A stretch of DNA of 56,583 nucleotides from Rhodospirillales bacterium Ga0074136 (GCA_001464375.1 LNEW01000110.1:1-56583); one strand, 5' to 3'; shown: positions 8,152 through 16,846, counted from the first letter of the stretch. Numbers and translations are program-made. Notes: generated from the letters alone by a model not told the origin.

Positions 8152-8952
8152 ATGGACGCGCCGCTGAAGGTCGAGATCGAGGAGGGCATCGCCCTTCTCA
8201 CCATGAACCGCGCCGAGACGCGCAACCCGCTCGACCCCGAGATGCAGGACGCGCTGCTCGACACGCTCTCGGCCCTCGATGCCGGCCAGGAAGTCCGCGT
8301 CGCGATCCTGACCGGTGCCGGCACCGCCTTCTGTGCGGGGGGCAATGTGCGTCGGATGGGCGAGGCAGCGAGCGGGGCCAAGGAACGCACGCCCGCCCAG
8401 GCGCGCGGCTACTACCGCTGGGGCATCCAGCGGCTGCCACGCCTTATCGAGAACCTGGAACTGCCGGTCATCGCCGCGGTGAACGGCCCGGCCATGGGGG
8501 CAGGCTGCGACCTGGCCTGCATGTGCGACCTGCGCATCGCCGGCGAGAGCGCGCGCTTTGCGGAATCCTTCGTCAAGCTTGGTATCATCCCGGGTGATGG
8601 CGGTGCCTGGCTGCTGCCGCGCGTGGTGGGCTTCGCACGCGCGGCCGAGATGGCGCTGACCGGCGATACGCTGTCCGCGCAGGAGGCGCTGGCGGCCGGC
8701 CTGGTCTCGCGCGTGGTGCCCGATGCGGAGCTGATTCCCGCCGCGCGGGCGCTGGCCGCGCGCATCGCCGCCAATCCGCCGCAGGCGGTGCGCATGGCGC
8801 GGCGGCTGCTGCGGGAGGCGTGGAACAACCGGCTCGACACGGTGCTGGAGATGTCCTCCGCCATGCAGGCGGTGGCGCATACCACCGACGACCACAAGGA
8901 AGCCCTGGCGGCCATGCGCGAGAAGCGCAAGCCGACCTACAAGGGCGCCTGA
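8152..8952 (+). CDS. Crotonase-family protein (enoyl-CoA hydratase/isomerase-like)
   Basis: The 266-residue protein has the crotonase fold that binds acyl-CoA. The oxyanion-hole segments are clear: AGGNVRRMG at about 63-71 and NGPAMGAGCDLACMCDLRIA at about 112-131. The two glutamates that canonical enoyl-CoA hydratase uses (in GGGCE and in QPE) are replaced here by Asp (GAGCD) and by Phe (AESFVKLG). That pattern and the segment IPGDGGAWLLPR mark a common but poorly defined crotonase subgroup, so the reaction may not be simple hydration. It sits one base before a dienoyl-CoA-reductase-like SDR and close to a second crotonase. Confidence 0.85.
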   Translation: MDAPLKVEIEEGIALLTMNRAETRNPLDPEMQDALLDTLSALDAGQEVRVAILTGAGTAFCAGGNVRRMGEAASGAKERTPAQARGYYRWGIQRLPRLIENLELPVIAAVNGPAMGAGCDLACMCDLRIAGESARFAESFVKLGIIPGDGGAWLLPRVVGFARAAEMALTGDTLSAQEALAAGLVSRVVPDAELIPAARALAARIAANPPQAVRMARRLLREAWNNRLDTVLEMSSAMQAVAHTTDDHKEALAAMREKRKPTYKGA

Positions 8953-8953
8953 G

Positions 8954-9799
8954 ATGGTCTTCGCGCCGGGGCTGCTCGCCGGGCGCCGCGCGCTGGTGAC
9001 CGGCGGCGGCACCGGGCTCGGGCGCAGCATCGGCAAGCGGTTCCTGGAACTGGGGGCGTCGCTGGCCATCTGTGGGCGACGCGGCGCGGTGCTGGATGCC
9101 GCGGCCGAGACCTTCCGTGCCGAGGTGCCTGGTGCCGAGGTCACGACGCATCCTTGCGACATTCGCGATGCTGCGGCGGTCGAGGCGATGCTCGACACGG
9201 TCTGGTCGCACGGCCCGCCCGATATCCTGGTGAACAACGCCGCCGCAAACTTTTTGGCACAGACGCATCGCCTGTCGGCTCGCGCGGTCGATGCGGTGCT
9301 CGGCACCACGCTGCATGGCGCGGCCTATTGCACGATCGGCTGCGGGCGGCGGTGGATCGACGCCGGCCAGCCGGGGGTGGTGCTGTCGATCCTGACGCTG
9401 TCGGCGCTGCAGGGTGGTGCGTTCACGGCGCCCTCCGCCATGGCCAAGGCCGGGCTGCTGGCCATGACGCAGAGCCTCGCGGTGGAATGGGGACCGCACG
9501 GCATTCGCCTGGTGGCGATCGCGCCCGGCACCTTCCCGACCGAGGCCGCTGTCGCGCGCCTGCGGCCCGGCGGTGTCGAGCATGCCGGCGTGCCGCTGCG
9601 CCGCGCCGGCAGGCACGAGGAACTGACCGACCTCGCCGCCTTCCTGGTCTCCAACCACGCCGGCTACATCACCGGCGAATGCGTGGTGGCCGATGGCGGG
9701 CGGCGTTTGCTTGGCGGAGCGCGCGCCGGTGCGCAGGAGATGCTGGACTGGACCGATGCGGACTGGGCGGCCCAGCGCGCCCGAACCCCCGCGCGCTGA
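8954..9799 (+). CDS. SDR of the 2,4-dienoyl-CoA reductase type
   Basis: The 281-residue short-chain dehydrogenase has the NAD(P) motif TGGGTGLGRSIG (about 16-27), the NNAAANFL segment and, instead of YxxxK, PSAMAKAGLLAMTQSLAVEWG. Loss of the usual Tyr at this place, together with NNAA and IAPGTFPTE, matches the mitochondrial and peroxisomal 2,4-dienoyl-CoA reductase branch, whose active tyrosine is elsewhere. The likely role is NADPH-dependent reduction of an unsaturated acyl-CoA. Its ATG follows the crotonase stop by one base, and the next crotonase starts 12 bases later, so the three form an operon. Confidence 0.85.
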   Translation: MVFAPGLLAGRRALVTGGGTGLGRSIGKRFLELGASLAICGRRGAVLDAAAETFRAEVPGAEVTTHPCDIRDAAAVEAMLDTVWSHGPPDILVNNAAANFLAQTHRLSARAVDAVLGTTLHGAAYCTIGCGRRWIDAGQPGVVLSILTLSALQGGAFTAPSAMAKAGLLAMTQSLAVEWGPHGIRLVAIAPGTFPTEAAVARLRPGGVEHAGVPLRRAGRHEELTDLAAFLVSNHAGYITGECVVADGGRRLLGGARAGAQEMLDWTDADWAAQRARTPAR

Positions 9800-9811
9800 G
9801 GAACCGCCGCC

Positions 9812-10621
9812 ATGGCCCTTGCCGAGATCGCCTACGACGTCGCCGATCGCATCGCCACCATCACGCTGAACCGCCCGGAGAAGCGCAACGCCTGGTCGCC
9901 CGGGACCGAGGCCGAGGTGCGCGAGGCCTTCGCAATGGCGGCTGCCGACGATGGCGTGCGCGCTGTGATCCTGACCGGGGCTGGCAGCACCTTCTGCGTC
10001 GGCGCAGATGTCACGCGCATCGCCGGCGGGCGCCCGCCGCCGCGCTTCGTCGGCATCACGCCGCCGCCGGGTGGCGACCCGCCGGTCGAGGACCTGTCGC
10101 GCCGCTACTCCTACATCCTCAACATCGGCAAGCCGGTCGTCGCCGCCATCAACGGCGCTGTCGCGGGCGTGGGCCTGGCGGTGTCGCTCTATTGCGACCT
10201 GCGCTTCATGGTTGCGGGTGCCAAGCTTGCCGCGGCCTTTCCGCGGCGCGGGCTGATCGCCGAACATGGCAGCGCCTGGATGCTGCCGCGCCTGGTCGGG
10301 CCGATGAATGCGGCGGACCTGCTGCTTTCCGGGCGCACCATCATCGCCGAGGAGGCAGCAGCGATGGGCCTCGTGCGCGTCTTGCCCGCCGAGGGCTTCC
10401 GTGACGCCGTGCGCGCCTATGTGACCGACATGGTGGAGACCTGTTCGCCGCGATCGCTGCGCGTCATCCGCCGACAACTGGCGCTCGCACCGCTGCAATC
10501 GCTCTCGGCGGCGATCGAAATGGCGGAAACCGAGCAGGCCGCGACGATCGACACCGAGGACCGGCAGGAAGGCGCGCGCGCCTTCCTCGAACGCCGCAAG
10601 CCGAACTTCACGGGCCGCTGA
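9812..10621 (+). CDS. Second crotonase-family protein
   Basis: The 269-residue protein belongs to the crotonase superfamily: MNRPEKRNAW-like start (LNRPEKRNAWSP), oxyanion segments VGADVTRIAGG and NGAVAGVGLAVSLYCDLRF, and a C-terminal EGARAFLERRKPNF. Both canonical hydratase glutamates are absent (GVGLAV in place of GGGCE, and PRRG in place of QPE), while a Glu in LIAEHGSAWMLPR is kept, as in a frequent crotonase subgroup annotated as hydratase or isomerase. The substrate is unknown. Its last 14 bases overlap the end of the convergent CoA-transferase gene. Confidence 0.85.
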   Translation: MALAEIAYDVADRIATITLNRPEKRNAWSPGTEAEVREAFAMAAADDGVRAVILTGAGSTFCVGADVTRIAGGRPPPRFVGITPPPGGDPPVEDLSRRYSYILNIGKPVVAAINGAVAGVGLAVSLYCDLRFMVAGAKLAAAFPRRGLIAEHGSAWMLPRLVGPMNAADLLLSGRTIIAEEAAAMGLVRVLPAEGFRDAVRAYVTDMVETCSPRSLRVIRRQLALAPLQSLSAAIEMAETEQAATIDTEDRQEGARAFLERRKPNFTGR

Positions 10622-11825
10622 AACGCGGCCCGAGACCACCGGCGGCGCGCACCGCCTCGCGCTCGGCCTCTTGCATCCCGAGCAGGTCGCCCAGCACCTC
10701 GGCTTCGTGCTCGTTGAGGAAGGGGCTCGGTGCGAAATCGGGCGGCGGCGCACCTTCGATGCGCAGCGGCGTCGCCGGCAGCACCACGCGCCCGACCTCG
10801 GGATGATCCACCCAGCGCAGCATGCCGCGTTCGTGCATGCCGGGGTCTTCCAGCACTTCCTCGAGCGTACGCACCGGCGCGGCGGGAACGCCGTGCTGGC
10901 GGGTCAGGGCTTCCAGCTCCGCGCGCGTATGCGCCGAGGTCCAGGCGGTGACCATGCGGTCCACCTCGGCCATGTGCTTCACGCGGTCGGGGTTGGTGCG
11001 GAAGCGCTCGTCGCCGATCAGCGCCTGCTGGCCCATGGCGGCGAGCAACCGGTCCCAATGCCCCTCGGTAACCACGATGATGGCGATCCAGCCGTCGCTC
11101 GCCGGATAGACATTGTAGGGCGCCATCGCCAAGCCGGCATGGCTGTTGCCGGTGCGCGGCGGCGTATCCTTGAGGTTGCCGCCGAAATGCATCCCGATGG
11201 CGGAGGCCAGCGTGGAATAGGCCGCATCCTGCATGGCGACCTCGACGAAGGCGCCCCGGCCGGAGCGTTCGCGCGCGAACAGCGCCGTCATCACCGCACC
11301 GTACAGATGGGTGCCGCCCAGGAAGTCGCACACGGTCGGTCCCGCCTTGGTCGGCGGGCCATCCGGGAAACCCGTGGTGTGCATGACGCCAACCGCGGCC
11401 TGCACCGTCAGGTCCATCGCCAGGCGATCCTTGTCCGGCCCGGTCTGCCCATAGCCCGACCCGGCCGCGTAGATGATCCGCGGGTTGCGCTTGAGCAGCG
11501 CCTCATGGCCGAGACCCAGCCGGTCCATCGCGCCGGGCGAGAAATTCTCGATCACCACATCGGCGCGGTCGACCAGGCGCAGGAAGACCTCGCGCCCCTT
11601 GGGATTCTTCAGATCCAGCGACAGGCCGCGCTTGTTGGAATTCAACATGGCCATCGGCACCGACCCGCCGGCGACCATGGCGCGCCGGCGCAGCGGCTCG
11701 CCCGTGGGCGGCTCGATCTTGATGACCGTCGCGCCCGCCATCGCCATCAGGAAGCCGGCATAGGGCGCCTGGTAGATGTGCCCGAGGTCGAGGACGAGGA
11801 TCCCCTCGAGCGGCCGCGTCACCAC
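10608..11825 (-). CDS. CaiB/BaiF-type (class III) CoA transferase
   Basis: The 405-residue enzyme moves CoA between carboxylic acids in the cytosol. The N-terminus (GILVLDLGHIYQAPYAG), the GxxxxRR loop, the LDLKNPKGREVF segment and the strand with DVVIENFSPGAMDRLGLG containing the family's Asp-region are all typical, as is the C-terminal HPEVGRVVLPATPLRI. It begins with GTG at 11825, one base after the acyl-CoA dehydrogenase stop, so the two are co-translated. This pairing is frequent in the breakdown of dicarboxylic, aromatic or carnitine-like acids, but the substrate cannot be named. Confidence 0.93.
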   Translation of the reverse strand: MVTRPLEGILVLDLGHIYQAPYAGFLMAMAGATVIKIEPPTGEPLRRRAMVAGGSVPMAMLNSNKRGLSLDLKNPKGREVFLRLVDRADVVIENFSPGAMDRLGLGHEALLKRNPRIIYAAGSGYGQTGPDKDRLAMDLTVQAAVGVMHTTGFPDGPPTKAGPTVCDFLGGTHLYGAVMTALFARERSGRGAFVEVAMQDAAYSTLASAIGMHFGGNLKDTPPRTGNSHAGLAMAPYNVYPASDGWIAIIVVTEGHWDRLLAAMGQQALIGDERFRTNPDRVKHMAEVDRMVTAWTSAHTRAELEALTRQHGVPAAPVRTLEEVLEDPGMHERGMLRWVDHPEVGRVVLPATPLRIEGAPPPDFAPSPFLNEHEAEVLGDLLGMQEAEREAVRAAGGLGPRFSGP

Positions 11826-11826
11826 G

Positions 11827-13002
11827 TCAGACCTTCCCGCCCAGTGCGCGCCGCCCGATCGCGCTGCGATGCACCTCGGACGGGCCCTCGTACACCCGCA
11901 TCAGCCGCACCTGCTGATGCATGAGCTGCAGCGGCAGTTCCTTCGTCACACCCATGGCGCCGAAGGTCTGCATGGCGTTGTCCAGCACCTGCTGCGCCAT
12001 CTCGGTCGCGCGCACCTTCAGGATCGAGGCCTCGGTCCGCACGTCGGCGCCGGCATCCAGCTTCCGTGCGAGGTCCTCAACCATCAGGCGGCAGGCGTGC
12101 ATTTCCATCACCGCATCGGCGGCAAACCACTGGATCGCCTGGCGGTCGGCCAGGCGCACGCCCCAGGTCACGCGGTTCTGCGCCTGGTCGGCCATCATCT
12201 CCAGGGCGCGGCGCGCCATGCCGACGCAGCGCGCGCCCATCTGCATGCGCCGCACGTTCAGGCGCAGCTGCATGGGCGCGTAGCCGCGGCCCATTTCGCC
12301 CAGCACATTCTCGTGCGGGACGCGGCAATCCTCGAACACCAGCTCGTAGGTGGTGCGCCCGCCCAGCATCGGGATGGCGCGCTCGATGATGAAGCCGGGC
12401 GTCCCCTTCTCGACGATGAAGGCGGTGATGCCGTCCTGCCGCTTGCCGTCGCCGCTGCGCGCCATGAGGATGATGAAGTCGGCCCGCGGCACGTTCGAGA
12501 CCCAGATCTTGCGGCCGTTGATGACCCAATCGTCGCCGTCCCGCACGGCGCGCGTGGTCATGCCGGCGGGGTCGCCGCCGGCGCCGGGCTCGCTGATCGC
12601 CATGGCGGAGCGCGCCTCGCCCGTCGCATAGGGCATCAGATACTTGGCGCGCTGAACCGGGCTCGCGACCTGCAGCATCATGTGCAGGTTCGGGCTGTCG
12701 GGCGGGATGGTGAAGGGGACGCAGGCGCGCGCCATTTCTTCCTCGGCGGCGGCCAGGGAGAGCAGCGGCAGGTTGGCGCCGCCGAATTCCTCGGGCACGT
12801 CGAGGCCCCAGAGCCCCAGTTCCTTGCAGCGGGCGAGGAGGGTCGTCTCCTCCTCCTCCGACAGTTTGAAGCCGCCGCCGGTCGCCTCGCGCTTGAGCAC
12901 CGCCGGCTCGAGCGGCATCACGTCCCGCTCCACGAACTTCGCGACCAGGTCCCGCAGCATGCGGGTTTCCTCGGTGGCGGCGTAGGGCTGGTTGTGGTCC
13001 AT
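11827..13002 (-). CDS. Acyl-CoA dehydrogenase
   Basis: The 391-residue FAD enzyme oxidises an acyl-CoA to the 2-enoyl-CoA and passes electrons to ETF. Visible are the N-terminal helical domain, the flavin-binding segment AMAISEPGAGGDPAGM, the beta domain GRKIWVSNVPRADFI, and the C-terminal helices ending with MRVYEGPSEVHRSAIGRR, where the Glu of YEG is at the catalytic-base position of the medium-chain family. It lies between a metal-dependent hydrolase gene and the CoA transferase on the minus strand, implying activation of an acid by CoA transfer followed by dehydrogenation. Confidence 0.92.
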   Translation of the reverse strand: MDHNQPYAATEETRMLRDLVAKFVERDVMPLEPAVLKREATGGGFKLSEEEETTLLARCKELGLWGLDVPEEFGGANLPLLSLAAAEEEMARACVPFTIPPDSPNLHMMLQVASPVQRAKYLMPYATGEARSAMAISEPGAGGDPAGMTTRAVRDGDDWVINGRKIWVSNVPRADFIILMARSGDGKRQDGITAFIVEKGTPGFIIERAIPMLGGRTTYELVFEDCRVPHENVLGEMGRGYAPMQLRLNVRRMQMGARCVGMARRALEMMADQAQNRVTWGVRLADRQAIQWFAADAVMEMHACRLMVEDLARKLDAGADVRTEASILKVRATEMAQQVLDNAMQTFGAMGVTKELPLQLMHQQVRLMRVYEGPSEVHRSAIGRRALGGKV

Positions 13003-13068
13003 GATGCGATCCTCCGGAGAGCGCGATACCGACCACCAGGGGCCGGCGGCGTCAAGCGTTGCGGGCGC

Positions 13069-13953
13069 CTACCGGACGTAGCGCCAGCGGAAGCGATCGC
13101 CCTGTGCCTCCACGCGCCCGACCGACGGGTCGGGGAAATGGATCGGCAGGATTTTCGTATCGGTGCCTGCCACCTGGCCGAAGAAGCTGCGCCGGCTCGC
13201 CTCGGCCTCCTGCGGGTCCCAGCAGAACACCGTGGACCAGTCGGGCTGATGAACCTGCAGCGCGTGGTGCATCAGGTCGCCAGTGATGACCGCGTGCTGG
13301 CCGCCGCTGCGGATATGCACGCAGCAATGGCAGGGCGAATGCCCGGGCGTGGGCTGGAGCGTGATGCGGTCATCCAACTGGAAGTCGTCCTCCACCAAAA
13401 GCGCCTGGCCGGCGGCGACGACCGGTTCGCAGTTGAAGCGGAACACATTGCCCCCGCCGCCCGGGCGCGTTTCCTCGGCCTTGGTCGAGGCCTCCCATGC
13501 TGCGTATTCGCGCTTGTGGAACACGTACTTGGCCTTGGGGAAGGTCGGCACCCAGCGCCCGTCGCGCAGCACGGTGTTCCAGCCCGAATGGTCGATATGC
13601 AGGTGGGTACACAGGACGTAGTCGATGTCATTGACGGACAGGCCCTCGGCCTTCAGCCCGTCGAGCCAGGGCTGCTTCGGGAAGTCCATCGGCGCGGGGT
13701 AGCCCTTGTCCTCGCCGGTACAGGTATCGACCAGGATGGTGTGGTGCGGCGTGCGCACGACATAGGTCTGGTAGGTGATGACCATCTTGCCGGAGGCGGC
13801 GTCGTAGGTCTCGGGCTCGACCTCCTTCAGCCGTTCGGCCAGCAGGTCCGGCGCGGCCGCGGCCTTGGGGAACATCAATTCCGGCGCGCGCCAGGGGCCG
13901 TCGCGCTCGATGATGCTGGTGATGGTGACGTCGCCGATGGTGAGCTTGCGCAT
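13069..13953 (-). CDS. Metallo-beta-lactamase-fold hydrolase
   Basis: The 294-residue protein has the MBL zinc site: CTHLHIDHSGW supplies His117, His119, Asp121 and His122, with further His residues in PTPGHSPCHC and near the end (ILPIHFPDPS). The family covers lactonases, thioesterases and glyoxalases. The segment HTILVDTCTGEDKG and overall length resemble quorum-lactonase-like or methyl-parathion-hydrolase-like members. No signal peptide is seen, so it acts in the cytosol. It sits between a solute receptor and the acyl-CoA dehydrogenase in the same minus-strand operon and may open a lactone or hydrolyse an ester or thioester of the transported acid; this is inference. Confidence 0.88.
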   Translation of the reverse strand: MRKLTIGDVTITSIIERDGPWRAPELMFPKAAAAPDLLAERLKEVEPETYDAASGKMVITYQTYVVRTPHHTILVDTCTGEDKGYPAPMDFPKQPWLDGLKAEGLSVNDIDYVLCTHLHIDHSGWNTVLRDGRWVPTFPKAKYVFHKREYAAWEASTKAEETRPGGGGNVFRFNCEPVVAAGQALLVEDDFQLDDRITLQPTPGHSPCHCCVHIRSGGQHAVITGDLMHHALQVHQPDWSTVFCWDPQEAEASRRSFFGQVAGTDTKILPIHFPDPSVGRVEAQGDRFRWRYVR

Positions 13954-13977
13954 GTCGTGTCCTGCTGGGTCAGTGGG

Positions 13978-14958
13978 TCATTCGGCGCGGATGCCGGCCT
14001 CGGCGGCCACGCGGCGCCAGGTGGGCACGTCGGCGGCCAGGCGCGCGGCCAGGATATCCGGGCTGCTCATCAGCGGCTCGGCGCCCAGCATCGCGAAGCG
14101 GGCTCGGAAATCGGGATCGGTGCGCAGCGCCGCCAGTTCCGCCGACATGCGCGCGAGGATCGGCGCCGGCAGCCCCTTCGGCGCGGCAATCGCGAACCAG
14201 TTTGGCGCCACGTAGCCGGGAACGGTCTCCCGCGCCGTCGGTACGTCCGGCAGCGCCAGGATGCGCTCCTGCGTGGTCACGGCGAGGATGCGCGCACGGC
14301 CTTCCCGCGCGTGGGCCAGCGTCTCGACCGTGCTGGCGAAGACCATGTCGATGTCGCCCGTGTAGAGCGCATTCATCGCCTGTGCCGCGCCGCGATAGGG
14401 CACGTGCACGAGATCAAGCCGCGCCGTCGCCGCGAGCATCGCGCCGGACAGGTGGTTCGACGATCCGATCCCCGAGGTGCCATAGGTGATGATGCCCGGC
14501 CTGGCGCGTGCCTCGGCCACCAGCGCCTGCAGCGTCGCGAAGCGGTGATCGGAGCGCACCGCAATGGTGGTCGCGATCTCCGCCACCAGCGTCACCGGCG
14601 TCAGGTCCGTGCGCGGGTCGAAGCCGAGATTGGCGTAGATCGCCGGCAGGATGGCCAGCGAGGATGAGGTCAGCACGAAGGTCGCGCCGTCCGGTGCCGC
14701 CTGCACCGTGGCCCGAAGCCCAATCGATCCGCCCGCGCCAGCGCGGTTGTCGATCACGAAGGGTTGGCCGAGCTTCTCGCGCAGCCGCTCGCCGACCAGC
14801 CGGCCGACCGTGTCGATCGGCCCCCCGGGCGCGAAGGGTATGATCAGGCGGATCGGGCGGCTGGGCCAGGACTCCTGCGCCAGCGCGGGCGCCGCGACGC
14901 TGATCAGGGCTCCGGCCAGGGCGCGGCGCGTCATCGCGCACCGGTCGATGGACGTCAT
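13978..14958 (-). CDS. Second Bug/TctC-family solute receptor
   Basis: The 326-residue secreted protein has a signal peptide with an unusual polar start (MTSIDRCAMTRRALAGALIS, cleavage after APALAQ) and family motifs RPIRLIIPFAPGGPIDTVGR, QPFVIDNRAGAGGS and VPYRGAAQAMNALYTGD. As with the receptor at 7124, no TctAB permease lies nearby. A strong ribosome binding site (GAGGAGGAA) precedes the ATG at 14958. It is flanked by an exporter-like DMT gene and a hydrolase gene, suggesting a shared carboxylate substrate for this minus-strand set. A start at the second Met (residue 9) is possible and would give a more typical signal peptide. Confidence 0.92.
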   Translation of the reverse strand: MTSIDRCAMTRRALAGALISVAAPALAQESWPSRPIRLIIPFAPGGPIDTVGRLVGERLREKLGQPFVIDNRAGAGGSIGLRATVQAAPDGATFVLTSSSLAILPAIYANLGFDPRTDLTPVTLVAEIATTIAVRSDHRFATLQALVAEARARPGIITYGTSGIGSSNHLSGAMLAATARLDLVHVPYRGAAQAMNALYTGDIDMVFASTVETLAHAREGRARILAVTTQERILALPDVPTARETVPGYVAPNWFAIAAPKGLPAPILARMSAELAALRTDPDFRARFAMLGAEPLMSSPDILAARLAADVPTWRRVAAEAGIRAE

Positions 14959-15037
14959 GCATTCCTCCTCGACCGTTCGTCATCCCGCGGTCCTGCGTGA
15001 CGATCCGATGGACGTGCCGGCCGCGCAAGATGCCACG

Positions 15038-15901
15038 TCAACGCTGCCGCGCCTCCCGCCGCGCAATCCAGGTGGTGGCCACGAAGATGATCGCGGCGCC
15101 GGCGAAGGTGGTCGTGGCCGGCACATCCGAGAACACCAGCCACCCCAGCGAGGCTGCCCAGATCATGTCGATGAATTTCACCGGCTGTGTTGCCGACATG
15201 TCGGCGATTCGGAAGGCTTCCGTCAGGCACCAGTGGCCAGCGCTGCCGAGCAGTCCGGTCAGCAGGAACCACCCCCATTGCTCCGCCGTGGGCCAGATCC
15301 ATCCGGGCAGGGCGAAGGGCAGGGTGAAGGCCGCGACGGTGATCGCCTGCCAGGCCACGATCACCTCCGGCCGGTCGCGTCGCGTCAGCGCCTTGGTGAT
15401 GAGGAAGGACGCGGCAAACAGCGGGGCTGAGGCCAGCATCACCAGCGACCAGAAGCCTTCGCCGGTGCCGCTGAACTTCGGCGCAACGACAACGACCACG
15501 CCGACAAAGCCGAAAGCCGCCGCGACCCAGCGCGCGCGCACGACGGGTTCGCCGAGGAACAGCACGGCCCCGGCCATGATGAAGATCGGGCCGGTGAAGC
15601 CGATCGCGGTCATGTCCGCCAGCGGCACATGCGGCAGCGCCCAGAACCACAGCAGCAGCCCGGCCGTGTGCACCACGCCGCGCCAGGCCTGGCCGCGGAG
15701 GTCGTGCGGCCGCCAGGCGGCCAGCCCGGTGCGCAGGATGAAGGGCAGCAGAACGACCAGCCCGGCAAGGTAGCGCAGGAACTGCGTCTGGAACGGGTCG
15801 AGGTCCTGCGCGAGACGCCGCGCGACAGCGTTCAGCAGGCAGAACAGGAGGCCCGCGAGCACCATCCACGCGCGGCCTGGGCGCGCCTCGGGTAGCGTCA
15901 C
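15038..15901 (-). CDS. EamA/DMT-superfamily transporter
   Basis: The 287-residue integral membrane protein has ten hydrophobic segments in two EamA repeats (about 1-140 and 150-285). RYLAGLVVLLPF and IGFTGPIFIMAGAVLFLGE belong to the first repeat; GSAGHWCLTEAFRIADMS, VKFIDMIWAASLGWLVFSD and the tail belong to the second. Such proteins export metabolites or amino acids. The chosen start is GTG at 15901, which overlaps the stop of the upstream hydrolase by four bases. The frame is open further to 15976, but that extension is a Gly/Arg/Cys-rich stretch without family likeness. Confidence 0.88.
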   Translation of the reverse strand: MTLPEARPGRAWMVLAGLLFCLLNAVARRLAQDLDPFQTQFLRYLAGLVVLLPFILRTGLAAWRPHDLRGQAWRGVVHTAGLLLWFWALPHVPLADMTAIGFTGPIFIMAGAVLFLGEPVVRARWVAAAFGFVGVVVVVAPKFSGTGEGFWSLVMLASAPLFAASFLITKALTRRDRPEVIVAWQAITVAAFTLPFALPGWIWPTAEQWGWFLLTGLLGSAGHWCLTEAFRIADMSATQPVKFIDMIWAASLGWLVFSDVPATTTFAGAAIIFVATTWIARREARQR

Positions 15902-16779
15902 GAGGGCGGGGCTTCGCGCGCGAGTACACGCGCCAGCGCGGCATTGAACGCCTCCGCCGCCTCGTAGGCCACCCAATGGCCAGCGTCCGGGATCAGTTCC
16001 GTGCGGGCGTCAGCGCGCATCTCCCGCACCAGGTCCAGGCGCAGACGCACATGCGGCCGCGCGATGGCATCCTGTTCGCCATAGATGGCGCCGAGCAGGG
16101 CGCGGCTTCGCAGGATGGCCTGCTTCAGCGAATCGGTGTTCGCCCAGCCGCGGCTCTTGAAGCGGGCGCGGCGCGTATGGAGATCCTGCATCGCGAGCGC
16201 CACCTCGTCGATGCGCGACGCGTCGGCGAACATCAGTTCGGCCAGGTTGTGGCGGTTTGCCGAGTCACGCTCGGCACCTTCGAGTTGGCGCACCTTCACC
16301 AATTCGGTGCGGGACCGCACGAAGCCCAGGGCGCCGGCACCGACGATGGTCAATGAAGCGCAATGGTCGGCATCGATCGCCGCGAGGTGGCCGGAACACA
16401 GCGCCCCGAAGGAAAACCCCGCGAGATCGTAGTCCTGGTCGCCGAGCACCTGGCGCAGGCCGTCACGCAGGATGGCTGCGATGCTTTCCGGCCCGGCGGG
16501 CCCCGGCGGCATGTCGCTGTCACCGAGACCCGGCAGATCCGGGCAGACCACCATGCGTTCGCCGGAGAAGGCCGCGATGTTGCGCAACCAGTGGCGCCAG
16601 GACCCCGAACCGCCATGCAGCAGCACCAGCGGGCGCCCTTGCCCCCACGCGCGCCAGACCATGGCGCCCGCGCCGCAGGGAGTCTCCGCGCGGCGGGCTC
16701 GCTCGGCCATGACGCGCAGCGCGATATGCGGCTCGTCCTGAGCGGAATTCGTGGACCAGGTGAGCGAGGCCATGCGCAA
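15898..16779 (-). CDS. Alpha/beta-hydrolase
   Basis: The 293-residue protein has the alpha/beta-hydrolase fold: oxyanion loop LLHGGSGSW, strand and loop VCPDLPGLGDSDMP, nucleophile elbow GFSFGA (Ser in the centre), an acidic candidate in IYGEQDAIA, and the catalytic His in PDAGHWVAYE. The substrate is unknown, but small esters, lactones or C-C bonds are typical. It is the first gene of the minus-strand operon running to 10608. The start at 16779 is uncertain; a second ATG two codons later has better spacing from the GGGAA element. Confidence 0.88.
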   Translation of the reverse strand: MRMASLTWSTNSAQDEPHIALRVMAERARRAETPCGAGAMVWRAWGQGRPLVLLHGGSGSWRHWLRNIAAFSGERMVVCPDLPGLGDSDMPPGPAGPESIAAILRDGLRQVLGDQDYDLAGFSFGALCSGHLAAIDADHCASLTIVGAGALGFVRSRTELVKVRQLEGAERDSANRHNLAELMFADASRIDEVALAMQDLHTRRARFKSRGWANTDSLKQAILRSRALLGAIYGEQDAIARPHVRLRLDLVREMRADARTELIPDAGHWVAYEAAEAFNAALARVLAREAPPS

Positions 16780-16814
16780 GGCGTTCCCGATGAAGTCGGG
16801 AGCATCCTAGGACA

Positions 16815-16843
16815 GGCGCGGCGGCGGTCCAGACGGCCGCGCC
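16815..16843 (-). terminator. Hairpin after the hybrid kinase gene
   Basis: GGCGCGGC (16815-16822) and GCCGCGCC (16836-16843) form a perfect 8-bp stem with a 13-base loop. On the minus strand it begins three bases after the kinase stop codon, the usual place for an intrinsic terminator, although the trailing U-run is missing. It also separates the kinase unit from the hydrolase promoter region. Confidence 0.5.
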
Positions 16844-16846
16844 CGG

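Noticed and set aside
10671-14667. A 963-codon open frame on the plus strand across the CaiB, dehydrogenase, hydrolase and receptor genes
   Set aside because: It is antisense to four well-supported genes, its product is rich in Arg, Gly and His without any domain, and long antisense frames are expected at this GC content.
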